34,886 nt of DNA from Bacteroidetes bacterium GWF2_49_14 (GCA_001769295.1 MEOR01000063.1:1-34886), one strand, 5' to 3'; counted from the stretch's first letter, positions 1 through 10,438 are shown. Notes: generated by a model from the sequence alone, not told the origin. Program-made: numbers and translations.

Positions 1-37
1 TAAAAGGGATGTGCTCTACCAACTGAGCTACTGAATC
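1..37 (-). tRNA. tRNA-Lys(TTT), 5' portion only (truncated by window edge)
   Basis: Minus strand reads GATTCAGTAGCTCAGTTGGTAGAGCACATCCCTTTTA: 7-nt acceptor strand, canonical D-arm TAGCTCAGTTGGTAGAGC, anticodon stem CATCC and loop CTTTTA (anticodon TTT). Confidence 0.85.
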
Positions 38-58
38 GACCGTTCAAAAAACGTGCGG

Positions 59-90
59 CAAAGATAGAATTTCAATCCAAAACCACCAAA
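59..90 (-). promoter_or_regulatory. Bacteroidetes-type promoter for tRNA-Lys: TTTG-N20-TATCTTTG
   Basis: Plus strand CAAAGATA at 59-66 and CAAA at 87-90; on the minus strand TTTG, 20-nt spacer, TATCTTTG, about 22 bp upstream of the tRNA 5' end. Confidence 0.75.
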
Positions 91-120
91 TAAATTTTTA
101 AGAATTCTGGCATAAAATAG

Positions 121-147
121 AAAGGCCCTCGTTGGGAGAGGGCCTTT
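121..147 (-). terminator. Strong hairpin, 10-bp stem with 7-nt loop; probable terminator on the minus strand downstream of clpC
   Basis: AAAGGCCCTC (121-130) / GAGGGCCTTT (138-147); on the minus strand it is followed by the T-rich tail CTATTTTAT. Confidence 0.65.
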
Positions 148-211
148 CAGAAACCTAAACCTAAAACTAAACCTATGAAAAAGTACCTCAGGCAGTTGGG
201 CTGCCCGGTAA

Positions 212-232
212 AAACCTTGTCCCCCAAGGTTT
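212..232. terminator. Second hairpin, 8-bp stem with 5-nt loop; possible tandem terminator or part of a structured RNA
   Basis: AAACCTTG (212-219) / CAAGGTTT (225-232); read on the minus strand it ends in a TTTTT run (AAGGTTTTTACC). Confidence 0.45.
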
Positions 233-315
233 ATTACTTATATTAAACAAACAAACTGTATACCATATTGTTTATCGATATAATTAAAAAGCACCCATTA
301 ACAGTAAATTAACAA

Positions 316-2868
316 TTATTCTGTTTTGGCATGGCTGACCTTGATGGTGATTTCTTCTTTCTTCTTATCGAAGCCAATCACAAGAGTGTCGCCCTCACCG
401 GCTTTTGACTCAATTATCTGCTCTGCAAGAGGATCCTCAAGATACTTTTGGATCGATCTTTTTAACGGCCGGGCACCGAACTTAAGATCATATCCCTTCT
501 CTGCCAAATAGTCTTTTGCCGGCTGAACCATTTTAACCAGGAAGCCCAAACGCTTCATCCGGTCAAACAATCCCTGCAGTTCAATGTCGATGATCTTGTT
601 GAGGTCTTCCTTAGTCAGGTTGTTGAATATCACCACATCATCGATCCGGTTCAGAAACTCAGGTGCAAAGGCCTTGTTCAGGGCTTTCTGGATCACTTCT
701 TTCTGGTAATCCCCGCTGTTTTCTTCCGGAGTCCTGATGTTAAATCCCATGCTCTGACCGAAATCCTTCAATTGGCGGGTTCCGATGTTGGAGGTCATGA
801 TAACAATGGAATTCTTGAAATCGACCCGCCTGCCCAGGCTGTCGGTTAACTGTCCGTCATCCAGCACCTGCAGCAGGATGTTGAAAATATCGGGATGAGC
901 CTTTTCAATTTCATCCAGCAGCACAACGGAATACGGTCTTCTGCGGATCTTTTCGGTTAGCTGGCCGCCCTCTTCATAGCCCACATATCCGGGAGGGGCT
1001 CCAACCAGCCTGGAAACCGAGAATTTTTCCATGTATTCGCTCATATCAACGCGAATCAGGGCATCATTGGAGTCAAACAAAGTGTTGGCCAAAACCTTGG
1101 CCAGCTGAGTTTTACCTACACCTGTCGGGCCAAGAAAAATAAAGCTTCCGATCGGTTTGTTAGGATCTTTAAGCCCTGCACGGTTACGCTGGATCGCCTT
1201 CACAATCTTGTGAATGGCATCATCCTGACCAATTACTTTCTGCCTGAGTTCATGCTCCATGTTCATCAGCCGGGCGCCTTCGGCCTGTGCGATCCGCTGC
1301 ACAGGGACTCCTGTCATCATGGCTACCACTTCCTCAACATTGGGTTCGTCAACGGTCTGGCGATTTTCCATGAGCTGCTTTTCCCATAAGTCTTTTTCTT
1401 TCTCAAGATCAACCAGCAGTTGCTTTTCGCGGTCACGGTGCCGTGCGGCTTTTTCGAAGTCCTGACTCTTGACGGCCTCTATCTTGGTTTTGCGGGTTTC
1501 CTCAATTTCGGTCTCCAGCCGCAAAATCCGGTCAGGTACCGATATGTTCGAAATATGGACCCGGGATCCGGATTCATCCAGGGCATCGATCGCCTTGTCG
1601 GGCAGATGCCGGTCGCTTATGTACCGCTGTGTCAGATAAACACATGCTTTCAGCGCTGTATCTGTATATAATACATGATGATGCTCTTCATATCTTTCTT
1701 TGATATTGTGCAGAATCTGCAGAGTCTCCTCAGGGGAGGTCGCCTCTACCAAAACTTTTTGGAACCGGCGTTCCAGTGCACCGTCTTTTTCGATATGCTG
1801 TCTGTATTCATCAAGGGTGGTGGCCCCGATACACTGTATCTCGCCGCGAGCCAGTGCCGGTTTCAGCATGTTGGCAGCATCCAGTGATCCCGTAGCACCG
1901 CCGGCTCCGACAATGGTGTGAATTTCATCGATGAAGAGAATGACGTTGCTCGTTTTGGCCAGCTCATTCAGGATAGCTTTCATCCTTTCCTCAAATTGAC
2001 CCCGATATTTGGTTCCGGCTACAATGGACGCCATGTCAAGGGCGACAACCCGCTTGCCAAACAGGACCCGCGAAACCTTCCGTTCAATGATCCTGAGTGC
2101 AAGTCCCTCAGCAATAGCCGATTTACCAACCCCTGGTTCGCCGATCAAAACCGGATTGTTTTTCTTTCTCCGGCTGAGTATCTGAGCGATCCTCTGTATT
2201 TCGATCTCACGTCCGATGATCGGATCGAGACGCCCTTCTTCAGCGGCCCGGGTAATATCGATGCCAAAATTGTCAAGAACAGGAGTGTCCGATGTGGGTT
2301 TGGCAGCTCGCCCTGAACTCTTTGCCGGGTCAGACGGAGAGTCCGTTTCTTCGTCTTCATCATGATAATCTGCTTTCGATATCGGCGGATCATTCTTGAT
2401 GGGCTGCTTGACCAGGCTGTAATTAACATTCATGTCTTCCAGGATCTGAGTAACCATGCAGGTTTCATCCTTGAGAATAGCGAGCAGCAGGTGAAGGGTA
2501 CTGACTTTAAGAGGCTGACTTTCACGGGCCTCGAAGTAGGCAAGCTTGAGGATCCGCTCTGCAGGCTTCAATAATGGGATATCCTTGAGGGTGGATAAAC
2601 GGTCAGGATTTTTTACACGTATTCTGCTTTCAATCTGCCGTTTAACCTCGGGCAGGTCAACGCCAAGATTTACCAGGGCATCAATGGCCTCACTTTCACC
2701 TTCACGGAGGATTCCGAGAAAGAAATGCTCGGGTCCAATATAATCGTTACCCAGCCTTATCGCCTCTTCCTGACTGAACAACAAAACGTCCTGTATCTGT
2801 TTTGGAAAATTTGATTCCATGTTTCTTACATTTATTTTGGGTTTTTCCTGACAATCTTTGCCTGACAT
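316..2868 (-). CDS. clpC: ATP-dependent Clp protease ATP-binding subunit ClpC
   Basis: 850 aa; Clp N domain, two AAA+ modules with Walker [10 protein letters not shown] and [12 protein letters not shown]-like middle segment ([14 protein letters not shown]), C-terminal ClpB-D2-like region. True start may be the internal Met at about 2820 ([20 protein letters not shown]). Confidence 0.95.
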   Translation of the reverse strand: MSGKDCQEKPKINVRNMESNFPKQIQDVLLFSQEEAIRLGNDYIGPEHFFLGILREGESEAIDALVNLGVDLPEVKRQIESRIRVKNPDRLSTLKDIPLLKPAERILKLAYFEARESQPLKVSTLHLLLAILKDETCMVTQILEDMNVNYSLVKQPIKNDPPISKADYHDEDEETDSPSDPAKSSGRAAKPTSDTPVLDNFGIDITRAAEEGRLDPIIGREIEIQRIAQILSRRKKNNPVLIGEPGVGKSAIAEGLALRIIERKVSRVLFGKRVVALDMASIVAGTKYRGQFEERMKAILNELAKTSNVILFIDEIHTIVGAGGATGSLDAANMLKPALARGEIQCIGATTLDEYRQHIEKDGALERRFQKVLVEATSPEETLQILHNIKERYEEHHHVLYTDTALKACVYLTQRYISDRHLPDKAIDALDESGSRVHISNISVPDRILRLETEIEETRKTKIEAVKSQDFEKAARHRDREKQLLVDLEKEKDLWEKQLMENRQTVDEPNVEEVVAMMTGVPVQRIAQAEGARLMNMEHELRQKVIGQDDAIHKIVKAIQRNRAGLKDPNKPIGSFIFLGPTGVGKTQLAKVLANTLFDSNDALIRVDMSEYMEKFSVSRLVGAPPGYVGYEEGGQLTEKIRRRPYSVVLLDEIEKAHPDIFNILLQVLDDGQLTDSLGRRVDFKNSIVIMTSNIGTRQLKDFGQSMGFNIRTPEENSGDYQKEVIQKALNKAFAPEFLNRIDDVVIFNNLTKEDLNKIIDIELQGLFDRMKRLGFLVKMVQPAKDYLAEKGYDLKFGARPLKRSIQKYLEDPLAEQIIESKAGEGDTLVIGFDKKKEEITIKVSHAKTE

Positions 2869-3117
2869 TCTGACAAAACAGATCTATCAAGTCATCTGCT
2901 TATCTTCCTTCTGCGTTCGTTATCAGGGTTTTCCCAGCTTCATTAAAGTTATAATTTTTCCCACCCTCTGAGAATACAAATAGCGAGCCAATTATTAACA
3001 ATAACACTGTTTGAAATATATGGTTTACATCATAACCCGGTGTGGAAAAAAGTGGTATTTTTGTCGATCTTTATGAATTAGGTTTTTATCATCTATCTTT
3101 CTTATTTATAATATTTT

Positions 3118-5637
3118 ATGTTAGAAGGCGAAAGGATTGTCCGCATCAATATCGATGAAGAGATGAAATCATCCTATATCGATTATTCGATGTCGGTTAT
3201 TGTAGCAAGGGCGTTGCCGGATGTAAGGGACGGCCTGAAACCTGTCCATCGCAGGGTGCTTTTTGGAATGAATGAACTCGGGGTAGGTGCAAACCGCCCG
3301 TATAAGAAATCTGCACGAATCGTCGGGGAAGTTCTTGGTAAGTACCATCCGCATGGCGACAGCAGTGTATACATGGCCATGGTCCGGATGGCACAGAACT
3401 GGTCCATGCGCTATCCGCTGATTGAAGGGCAGGGTAACTTTGGCTCGATAGACGGCGACAGCCCGGCTGCCATGAGGTACACAGAAGCCCGCCTCCAAAA
3501 GCTTGCAGAAGAAACAATGTCGGATATCGACAAGGGTACCGTTGATTTCCAATTAAACTTTGACGATTCACTCGAGGAACCTACCGTTCTTCCAACCCGC
3601 ATACCCAACCTTCTTGTTAACGGCTCTTCAGGCATTGCAGTCGGTATGGCTACCAATATGCCACCGCACAACCTGACGGAATCTGTAAATGCCATCATCG
3701 CTGTTATTGAGAATCCGGAGATTACCATCGAAGGATTGCTGAAATATATAAAGGCTCCCGACTTTCCGACAGGCGGGATTATCTACGGTTACCAGGGTGT
3801 TAAAGAAGCCTTTGAAACAGGCCGCGGACGAATTGTAGTAAGGGGGAAAGCCACCATTGAAACCCTGCCAAATGGCCGGGAAAGGATCATTATTACTGAG
3901 ATTCCTTATATGGTCAACAAGGCTGAAATGATTATCAAGACAGCCGACCTGATCAACGACAAGAAGATTGAGGGAATTTCCAACGTCAACGACGAATCAG
4001 ACCGCACGGGTATGCGAATCGTCTATGACCTTAAAAAGGATGCCATTGCCAACGTGGTTCTCAACAACCTTTATAAATATACCCCGTTACAAACAGCTTT
4101 CTCCGTCAACAATATTGCTTTGGTTCACGGACGGCCCCGGATGCTTAACCTTCGCGACATGATCGATAACTTTATCGCTCACCGCCTCGATGTGGTTACA
4201 CGGCGTACCCGCTATGATCTGGAACAGGCTGAAAAGAAAGCGCATGTCCTTGAAGGACTTCTTATCGCCCTTGACCATCTTGATGCGGTTATTACACTGA
4301 TCCGTAATTCCAAAACACCGGATGAGGCTAAATCGGGTTTGATGGAGAACTTCGGCCTAAGTGAGATCCAATCTAAGGCAATTCTTGAACTGCGCCTGCA
4401 GCGGCTTACCGGCCTCGAACGGGATAAGATCCGCCAGGAATATGATGAGCTCATGGCATTAATCACCTGGTTAAAGCAATTGCTTGAAGATCAGGGATTA
4501 AGAATGAATGTTATCAAGGATGAACTGATTGAGGTCCGTGAAAAGTTTGGCGATGAGCGCCGCACGGAGATCGTCTATGCCTCGGAAGATTTCAACCCTG
4601 AAGATTTTTATGCCGATGATGACATGGTGATTACCATCAGTCATATGGGTTACATCAAGCGCACGCCGCTTACCGAGTTCAGGACACAAACCCGGGGTGG
4701 GGTAGGCTCAAAGGGAAGCACTACCCGTGATGAGGATTTTATTGAACATCTGTATGTTGCATCCATGCACAATACAATTATCCTCTTTACCGAATCCGGA
4801 CGTTGCTTCTGGCTGAAGGTTTATGAAATTCCGGAAGGAACGAGGATTTCCAAAGGAAGGGCAATCCAGAACCTCCTGAATATCGAGCAGGAAGATAAAG
4901 TGAAAGCCTACCTGCGGGTTAAGGACCTGAATGATGAAGAATTCATAAACAATAACTACATCATTCTTTGCACCAAAAAGGGTGTCATCAAAAAAACCCT
5001 GCTTGAAGCTTATTCGAGGCCTCGTCAGAATGGTGTCAACGCCATCACGGTCAAGGAAGGCGATCAGCTGCTTGAGGCCAGAATGACAAGTGGAGGCCAT
5101 GAAATTCTTATGGCAGTCCGATCCGGTAAAGCAATCCGCTTCCATGAAAGCACCGTTCGTGCAGTGGGCAGAACCGCCTCGGGCGTCAGAGGTATCAGCT
5201 TGTCAGGAAAAAACGACGAGGTGGTTGGCATGATTTGCATAGAACAACAAAACGAAGACATTCTTGTGGTTTCTGAAAATGGTTACGGAAAACGGTCAAG
5301 CATTCAGGATTACCGGATTACCAACCGCGGTGGCAAAGGGGTGAAGACCATTAACGTTACGGATAAAACCGGTAACCTGATCGGAATAATGAGTGTAACG
5401 GATGATGATGATCTCATGATCATTAACCGTTCAGGTATCACTATTCGAATGGTTGTCAGTCAGTTAAGAATTCAGGGTCGGGCAACTCAGGGAGTACGTC
5501 TGATTAACCTGCGGGAAAATGACAGCATTGCTTCGGTTGCAAAAGTGGATAACGAGGGGGCTGGGGAGGCCGGGCCGGATTTTTTAGATATGGAAGGCGA
5601 TGATAATGAACAAAATGGACAAATTGACACAGAATAG
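3118..5637 (+). CDS. gyrA: DNA gyrase subunit A
   Basis: 839 aa; [92 protein letters not shown]-terminal beta-pinwheel repeats, acidic tail. Confidence 0.97.
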   Translation: MLEGERIVRINIDEEMKSSYIDYSMSVIVARALPDVRDGLKPVHRRVLFGMNELGVGANRPYKKSARIVGEVLGKYHPHGDSSVYMAMVRMAQNWSMRYPLIEGQGNFGSIDGDSPAAMRYTEARLQKLAEETMSDIDKGTVDFQLNFDDSLEEPTVLPTRIPNLLVNGSSGIAVGMATNMPPHNLTESVNAIIAVIENPEITIEGLLKYIKAPDFPTGGIIYGYQGVKEAFETGRGRIVVRGKATIETLPNGRERIIITEIPYMVNKAEMIIKTADLINDKKIEGISNVNDESDRTGMRIVYDLKKDAIANVVLNNLYKYTPLQTAFSVNNIALVHGRPRMLNLRDMIDNFIAHRLDVVTRRTRYDLEQAEKKAHVLEGLLIALDHLDAVITLIRNSKTPDEAKSGLMENFGLSEIQSKAILELRLQRLTGLERDKIRQEYDELMALITWLKQLLEDQGLRMNVIKDELIEVREKFGDERRTEIVYASEDFNPEDFYADDDMVITISHMGYIKRTPLTEFRTQTRGGVGSKGSTTRDEDFIEHLYVASMHNTIILFTESGRCFWLKVYEIPEGTRISKGRAIQNLLNIEQEDKVKAYLRVKDLNDEEFINNNYIILCTKKGVIKKTLLEAYSRPRQNGVNAITVKEGDQLLEARMTSGGHEILMAVRSGKAIRFHESTVRAVGRTASGVRGISLSGKNDEVVGMICIEQQNEDILVVSENGYGKRSSIQDYRITNRGGKGVKTINVTDKTGNLIGIMSVTDDDDLMIINRSGITIRMVVSQLRIQGRATQGVRLINLRENDSIASVAKVDNEGAGEAGPDFLDMEGDDNEQNGQIDTE

Positions 5638-5703
5638 GCTTGGATAATTTGCAACCGTGGTATTAAAATTGATAAACTGTTTTCGTGAGCACCTGAATAA
5701 TAA

Positions 5704-5711
5704 TAATTTTG
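5704..5711 (+). promoter_or_regulatory. Putative -7 element TAATTTTG for the TPR protein gene
   Basis: Matches TAnnTTTG, about 26 bp upstream of ATG 5738; a degenerate TTTC is located about 19-20 nt further upstream. Confidence 0.4.
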
Positions 5712-5737
5712 AAAAAAACTGATTAATTACTCCTGAC

Positions 5738-6898
5738 ATGAAAAAGCTTATTTTCTCACTTGCTTTAATCCTGGGCGTTGGTTCTGCTTTCGCACAGAGC
5801 AACAAGGTCGTTACAGCCTGGAACTTGATGAAGACGGAATACAACGAACTGGATAAGGCAAAAGTTGCAATCGATGAGGCCTCAGTTCACCCAAAAACCT
5901 CGATGGACCCGAAAACCTGGTATTACCGGGGTTTGGTTTACTATAAGCTGTATCAGTCAAAAGATGAGCGGTTTAAGAACCTTGATCCAGATCCTTTGAA
6001 ACAGGCATATCTATCTTTTGCAAAAGCCAAGGAATTTGATGTTACCAACCGTTGGAAAGATGATCTTCTCTTTAATCTGACCCGGGTTGCATCGGATTAT
6101 TTCAATCGCGGCGGTATCGAATTCGAACAAAAGAAATTTGCCCAGTCAGTTGAATCCTTTGAGAATGTTATTACAATTGGAAAACTTCCTTTTATTAATC
6201 TGCTGGATACCGGCGCTGTATATAACGCAGCCTTGGCAGCCGATGAGGCAGGGATGAAAGATAAAGCCCTTGATTATTACAAGAAATCCGCAGAATACAA
6301 TTACGGTGGCCCGGAAGTCTATCATTATATTGCCATCATTCAAATGGCTAAAGGCGACACTGCCGCCGGAATGGCATCCTATGAAGAGGGGATTAAGAAA
6401 TATCCTAACACTTCAGCACAGCTGTATATTGCTGTTATTAACGTATTTCTGGGTAAGAAGGACCTGAATAGTGCGTTTACTTATGTTGAGAAAGCCATTG
6501 AGAAAGATCCTACTAATGTGAGCCTTTGGCAGGTGTATGGCAGTGCCTTGCAGGACAGGGACAGGGACAATGAGGCTATCGATGCATATAAAAAGATGAT
6601 TGAGCTGGAACCCAATAATTTCCTCGGATATTACCAGGTGGGGTCGGTGTATTTTAACCAGGGCGTTGGTGCTAACGATGTAGCCAATGCGATTCCTCTG
6701 AGCGATGAAGCCGGTTATAAGGCTGCCGTGAAGGTTGCAGATGATTACTTTGGCCAGGCTCTGCCATTTTTCGAGAAAGCTTATGAGATAAAGAAAGACG
6801 ACAGTGATCTGCTTACCGGTTTAAAATCCCTGTATTACAGGTTTAAGAACAACGAAAAGGTTCAGGAGATCCAGAAACAGATAGATTCACTGAAATAG
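5738..6898 (+). CDS. Secreted/periplasmic tetratricopeptide-repeat protein
   Basis: 386 aa; signal peptide MKKLIFSLALILGVGSAFAQ; multiple TPR-like units (e.g. AIDAYKKMIELEPNNFLGYYQVGSVYFNQG). Confidence 0.85.
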   Translation: MKKLIFSLALILGVGSAFAQSNKVVTAWNLMKTEYNELDKAKVAIDEASVHPKTSMDPKTWYYRGLVYYKLYQSKDERFKNLDPDPLKQAYLSFAKAKEFDVTNRWKDDLLFNLTRVASDYFNRGGIEFEQKKFAQSVESFENVITIGKLPFINLLDTGAVYNAALAADEAGMKDKALDYYKKSAEYNYGGPEVYHYIAIIQMAKGDTAAGMASYEEGIKKYPNTSAQLYIAVINVFLGKKDLNSAFTYVEKAIEKDPTNVSLWQVYGSALQDRDRDNEAIDAYKKMIELEPNNFLGYYQVGSVYFNQGVGANDVANAIPLSDEAGYKAAVKVADDYFGQALPFFEKAYEIKKDDSDLLTGLKSLYYRFKNNEKVQEIQKQIDSLK

Positions 6899-6907
6899 CA
6901 CAATGGG

Positions 6908-6932
6908 TAAGGGACTGGATAAAGGTCCCTTA
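6908..6932 (+). terminator. Putative hairpin terminator after the TPR gene
   Basis: TAAGGGAC (6908-6915) / GTCCCTTA (6925-6932), 8-bp stem and 9-nt loop; poor U-tract. Confidence 0.45.
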
Positions 6933-6964
6933 TACATTAAACATACAATTTAACATAATATTAA

Positions 6965-7228
6965 TTATAGGACAAATAAGCCAATCGCGAAAATGTGAAT
7001 GGATTCCTCATCGAACCGATAAATTACCCGGTCATATTGAGATAGTCGCCTGGACCAGAAACCGCTCAGCTCATATTTCAGTTGTTCGGGTTTTCCCAGA
7101 CCCTCAGCCGGATTGCCGCGCTGCATTTCCTGAAGGATCTGGCATAGGTTCCGATGTAAAACTTTGTCTTTTTTCCGGAGATCCTCATACACGCTCCAGG
7201 TGTTTCCTTCAAAGACGATTGATCGCAT
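6965..7228 (-). CDS. Txe/YoeB-family-like toxin
   Basis: Internal start giving MRSIVFEGNTWSVYEDLRKKDKVLHRNLCQILQEMQRGNPAEGLGKPEQLKYELSGFWSRRLSQYDRVIYRFDEESIHIFAIGLFVL; the GKPE.LK..LSGFWSRR core matches YoeB. ORF track lists 6965..7291. Confidence 0.85.
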   Translation of the reverse strand: MRSIVFEGNTWSVYEDLRKKDKVLHRNLCQILQEMQRGNPAEGLGKPEQLKYELSGFWSRRLSQYDRVIYRFDEESIHIFAIGLFVL

Positions 7229-7481
7229 CGAGCTCTTCTTTGGTTGGTTTATAGCCGCTACCCTGAATATAGGTTTCAAGAGACTCGGCAACCTGCCTCA
7301 TCAACGGCTTATTCCGAAGGACGTATAGGGTTTCCTGGTCGCGATCCCAATCCTCGGCGCTAACCACGATGAAATCCTTGCCAGCTCTGCGTGTAACCCT
7401 GATAGCCCCATGCTCGCTGATGGCTTTGTCAACGAAATCCTTGAGGTTTGCCCTGAATTTATTTACAGTCAGTTCATTCAT
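7209..7481 (-). CDS. Phd/YefM-family antitoxin
   Basis: Internal start MNELTVNKFRANLKDFVDKAISEHGAIRVTRRAGKDFIVVSAEDWDRDQETLYVL; overlaps the downstream toxin start by 20 nt. ORF track lists 7209..7553. Confidence 0.85.
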   Translation of the reverse strand: MNELTVNKFRANLKDFVDKAISEHGAIRVTRRAGKDFIVVSAEDWDRDQETLYVLRNKPLMRQVAESLETYIQGSGYKPTKEELDAINRL

Positions 7482-7542
7482 GGCGATCCATTTTTTTTCA
7501 AATGTACGGTATTCCGGTACAAGATAATCGAACGTTGACGAT

Positions 7543-8724
7543 TTATTTGACAATCACCAGTACCGGATTGTCTAAATTTGAGAGTTTCTTCAACCTGGAA
7601 AGAATCCCTGACTCTAAAGATGCTAAATCCAACAGACCTTCGCGGGCTGCTGTTCCCAACCTGTCAGCATCAAGGGAAAATATCAGCCCATCAGGAGCAT
7701 AGCCGACAAAATGAAGTTGTGGGTATGAAATTCCAAACACATTTACCTTATCGAGCCTTTGAACCCATGATTGGTTGGTTTTATAATTTACTTTACATAT
7801 ATATCTGTATTGATTGTTTGAGGCATGGCAATAAAAAAAGTCCTCATGGAAACAAAACCAGTCACTTTTATGCGATATTTTTTGCTCTCTGAACAATTCT
7901 GATACCCGAGTAGTACCAGCAATTTGCTTTCTCGACAGACTTCCGATACCCGAAGGAATGAAATTCAGCCTTAAAAATGGCCTTAATTCTGTTGCCGTTA
8001 AAGAGTAAACAGTGTCAGTTAGATAATAGGTAAATAACAGATGCTCATTGAAGTACTGGAAATTATTGGTTTCCCCGAACTCAGGAGTTCCTTTTGTGAT
8101 TAAATGCTGAATTGGATAGGGTATGATTTCACCTCCATTGATCTGGAAAACCTTATAGGGTTTACCAGTATAAGCCGATGAGACAAAAACCTCTATATCA
8201 GGCGAAAGGCTATTCATGAAGTTGATTCCAAAGGGGCTCTCTTTTTTATTAATAAACCTGCCATCTTTACTGAACCGATGTATTCTTACTCCGCCATCGT
8301 TAATCACTAAGTCACCTGAAAAGGGATCTGCGTATAAATTGTTAGCGGCAACAATTTCACCCGGCCCTTTACCTTTTCTGGATTTCCAGATAAGGCCACC
8401 CTTGAGATCAAATAGATAGGCAATTCCTAAAGACCCGTCTTTATCGTCTTTCAGATAAATACGGTCTACAAAAATCTGGGCATAGACGATCCTGGATAGG
8501 AAAAATACAGTGTCAGGTTTTTTAAATGACAGATCCGAAACAGGACGTTTATTACTGACGGGAATAAACTTGACAATCTCAAAATCAAATGGTGGATCCT
8601 TAGCGAGATTGATATTCAATTCGGGAACCTGAGATTCGTTTTGTAGCTTGATTTTAGGGTTGGTACAGCTATGCAGTAAAAAAAAGGAAATAGCTAAGAG
8701 AAAACCTGTACAGGGGGATTTCAT
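7543..8724 (-). CDS. Lipoprotein, probable 6-bladed beta-propeller family
   Basis: 393 aa; lipobox LHSC after a hydrophobic leader; 'KGGLIWKSRKGKGPGEIVAANNLYADPFSGDLVINDGG..IHRFSKDGRFI' resembles Bacteroidetes 6-bladed beta-propeller lipoproteins. Confidence 0.7.
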   Translation of the reverse strand: MKSPCTGFLLAISFFLLHSCTNPKIKLQNESQVPELNINLAKDPPFDFEIVKFIPVSNKRPVSDLSFKKPDTVFFLSRIVYAQIFVDRIYLKDDKDGSLGIAYLFDLKGGLIWKSRKGKGPGEIVAANNLYADPFSGDLVINDGGVRIHRFSKDGRFINKKESPFGINFMNSLSPDIEVFVSSAYTGKPYKVFQINGGEIIPYPIQHLITKGTPEFGETNNFQYFNEHLLFTYYLTDTVYSLTATELRPFLRLNFIPSGIGSLSRKQIAGTTRVSELFREQKISHKSDWFCFHEDFFYCHASNNQYRYICKVNYKTNQSWVQRLDKVNVFGISYPQLHFVGYAPDGLIFSLDADRLGTAAREGLLDLASLESGILSRLKKLSNLDNPVLVIVK

Positions 8725-8806
8725 AGCAGTGTAGAATTTGGTTAAAACTCAAATGACCAAGGTTTAAGAAAAAAACGATGCTCAATGAGTTTTATTTTCC
8801 CAAGGT

Positions 8807-9787
8807 CTACAGCCTTCCCATGCCCAAACAAAGCACGTGCAGGCAAATGGTAATGAACAAAAAGATCAGCCTGCTGTTTTTCGCTGAGAATCCGAAGAAA
8901 TTGTATCGGATAGCTGAGACTTCGCATTCGGTAACACAGTCGCCGCAAAGCGTGCAGGTTTGTCCGGGTTTGCGGTTCATAATATCGACACGGTTCAGGG
9001 CGTCGTATTTGCAGGACGGCAGACAGCGCATGCAGTTGGTACAGGAGGATTCGATTTTCATTCTGAAAGGCGAAACATATTTCAGGAAGTTTACCACTGT
9101 TCCGATCGGACAAAACGCCACGCAATGAACCATCTTGCCTTTCTTTCGGGAAATCAATACCATAACTAGGATCCCGATAATCCCGAGTACAATCGCCGGA
9201 ATCAGGGTCTGGAGGCCGGAAAAGCCCAGCAATCGGAATAAAAGAGCGAAGAAGATCACCAGAACCAGTAAGGATCCTTTCCATATCCATTTGTTTTTCA
9301 GCGGCTTGCGATTAGTTCGTCCTTTCGATGCCAGACTGTCAAGCGCACCGAAATAGCAAAAATGAGAACACCAGGCCGGACCGCTCAACACAATTGTGCT
9401 GAGGAACAAAATGGTCATAAATCCAATCTCACCGCGGTAAACCGGACCCCCAACAATCATGAAAGGTATCGGGAGATGAAGTTTTCCGGTCATCAGGAAT
9501 CGCTCGTCGGCCAGGATACCCAGCAGAAACTGTGCAAAGAAAACTACACAGAATATCAGCCAGATCCGTTTCCGCCAGGTTGCCGATTTTGCCGGATCCA
9601 TCATGGCCCTGGCAATTATAAATGTGTAAACCGACAGTACCGCAATCTGAATCCAGCCGCCGCCGTGGATGAACCGCTCAGCAGCCAGCATGGGTTTGTC
9701 AGGAACAATCTGAACCACAGAGAATAATCCTGTCACAATTAATGCAGCAGATACAGGAAAAACCGGCAAAGTGACTGAACTTTTCAT
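8807..9787 (-). CDS. Membrane 4Fe-4S polyferredoxin (NapH/NosR/CcoG-like)
   Basis: 326 aa; multiple TM segments, WCSHFCYFGALD, CVAFCPIGTVVNFLKY, two ferredoxin Cys clusters (CTNCMRCLPSCKYDAL, CTLCGDCVTECEVSAI). Confidence 0.8.
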   Translation of the reverse strand: MKSSVTLPVFPVSAALIVTGLFSVVQIVPDKPMLAAERFIHGGGWIQIAVLSVYTFIIARAMMDPAKSATWRKRIWLIFCVVFFAQFLLGILADERFLMTGKLHLPIPFMIVGGPVYRGEIGFMTILFLSTIVLSGPAWCSHFCYFGALDSLASKGRTNRKPLKNKWIWKGSLLVLVIFFALLFRLLGFSGLQTLIPAIVLGIIGILVMVLISRKKGKMVHCVAFCPIGTVVNFLKYVSPFRMKIESSCTNCMRCLPSCKYDALNRVDIMNRKPGQTCTLCGDCVTECEVSAIRYNFFGFSAKNSRLIFLFITICLHVLCLGMGRL

Positions 9788-9819
9788 GGCATAAAGATAT
9801 CCGCCTAGAACTACTTGGA

Positions 9820-9837
9820 TTGTAACAATTGTTACAA
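9820..9837. promoter_or_regulatory. Perfect 18-bp palindrome, candidate operator (CRP/FNR-like architecture)
   Basis: TTGTAACAATTGTTACAA, located between the divergent starts at 9787 (-) and 9917 (+). Confidence 0.7.
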
Positions 9838-9916
9838 AAGCTACTTCCCTACCCTGCTTTTAAACCACTTTTTCATTGCCCGATTATTTTACCTTTAAGC
9901 CCTTAAATCCATAGCC

Positions 9917-10438
9917 ATGAAAAGATTTCTGCTGATTCCCCTCGCCTGCCTGTTTCTAACATTGCCGGCTTTTAATCAGACCGTTGATGAAAGAGGCTAC
10001 ATTGTAAAAGTCGGTCAGACTGTACCTGATTTCAAGATTAAATTTCAGGATGGTAAGGTGATGGATATTAAGGATTTAAGAGGCAAGGTTGTCATGCTTC
10101 AGTTCACGGCCAGCTGGTGCGGCGTGTGCCGCAAAGAGATGCCCTTTATCGAGAGTGATATCTGGAATGTATACAAGGACAGGGGGTTGAAGCTGTTCGG
10201 CATTGACCGTGGTGAGCCGCTGGAAAAGGTGAAGGAGTTTACCAGCCAGATGAAGATCACCTATCCGCTGGTGTTGGATGAAGATTCCGGAATATTCACC
10301 CTTTTTGCTGATAAGGCGGCCGGGGTTACACGGAATATCCTGGTTGACCGGGACGGTAAAATGGTATACCTGACGCGCCTTTACGATGAGGCCGAGTTTG
10401 AAGGCCTTAAAAAGAAAATTGCGGAACTGATGAAATAA
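9917..10438 (+). CDS. TlpA-like thioredoxin-family protein, secreted
   Basis: 173 aa; signal peptide; FTASWCGVCRKEMPFIESD (CxxC as CGVC), VPDFKIKFQDGKVMDIKDLRGKVVMLQF. Confidence 0.9.
   Translation: MKRFLLIPLACLFLTLPAFNQTVDERGYIVKVGQTVPDFKIKFQDGKVMDIKDLRGKVVMLQFTASWCGVCRKEMPFIESDIWNVYKDRGLKLFGIDRGEPLEKVKEFTSQMKITYPLVLDEDSGIFTLFADKAAGVTRNILVDRDGKMVYLTRLYDEAEFEGLKKKIAELMK

Noticed and set aside
3169-3728. Overlapping antisense ORFs within gyrA (e.g. 3169..3552, 3197..3571, 3411..3728)
   Set aside because: Shadow ORFs opposite a strongly conserved gene; no recognisable domains or own regulatory signals. The same applies to antisense ORFs inside clpC, sdaA, ackA, pta and others.
8742-9290. 182-aa ORF overlapping the polyferredoxin gene in another frame on the same strand
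   Set aside because: The 326-aa frame has clear Cys clusters and TM helices; the 182-aa frame has no coherent domain.
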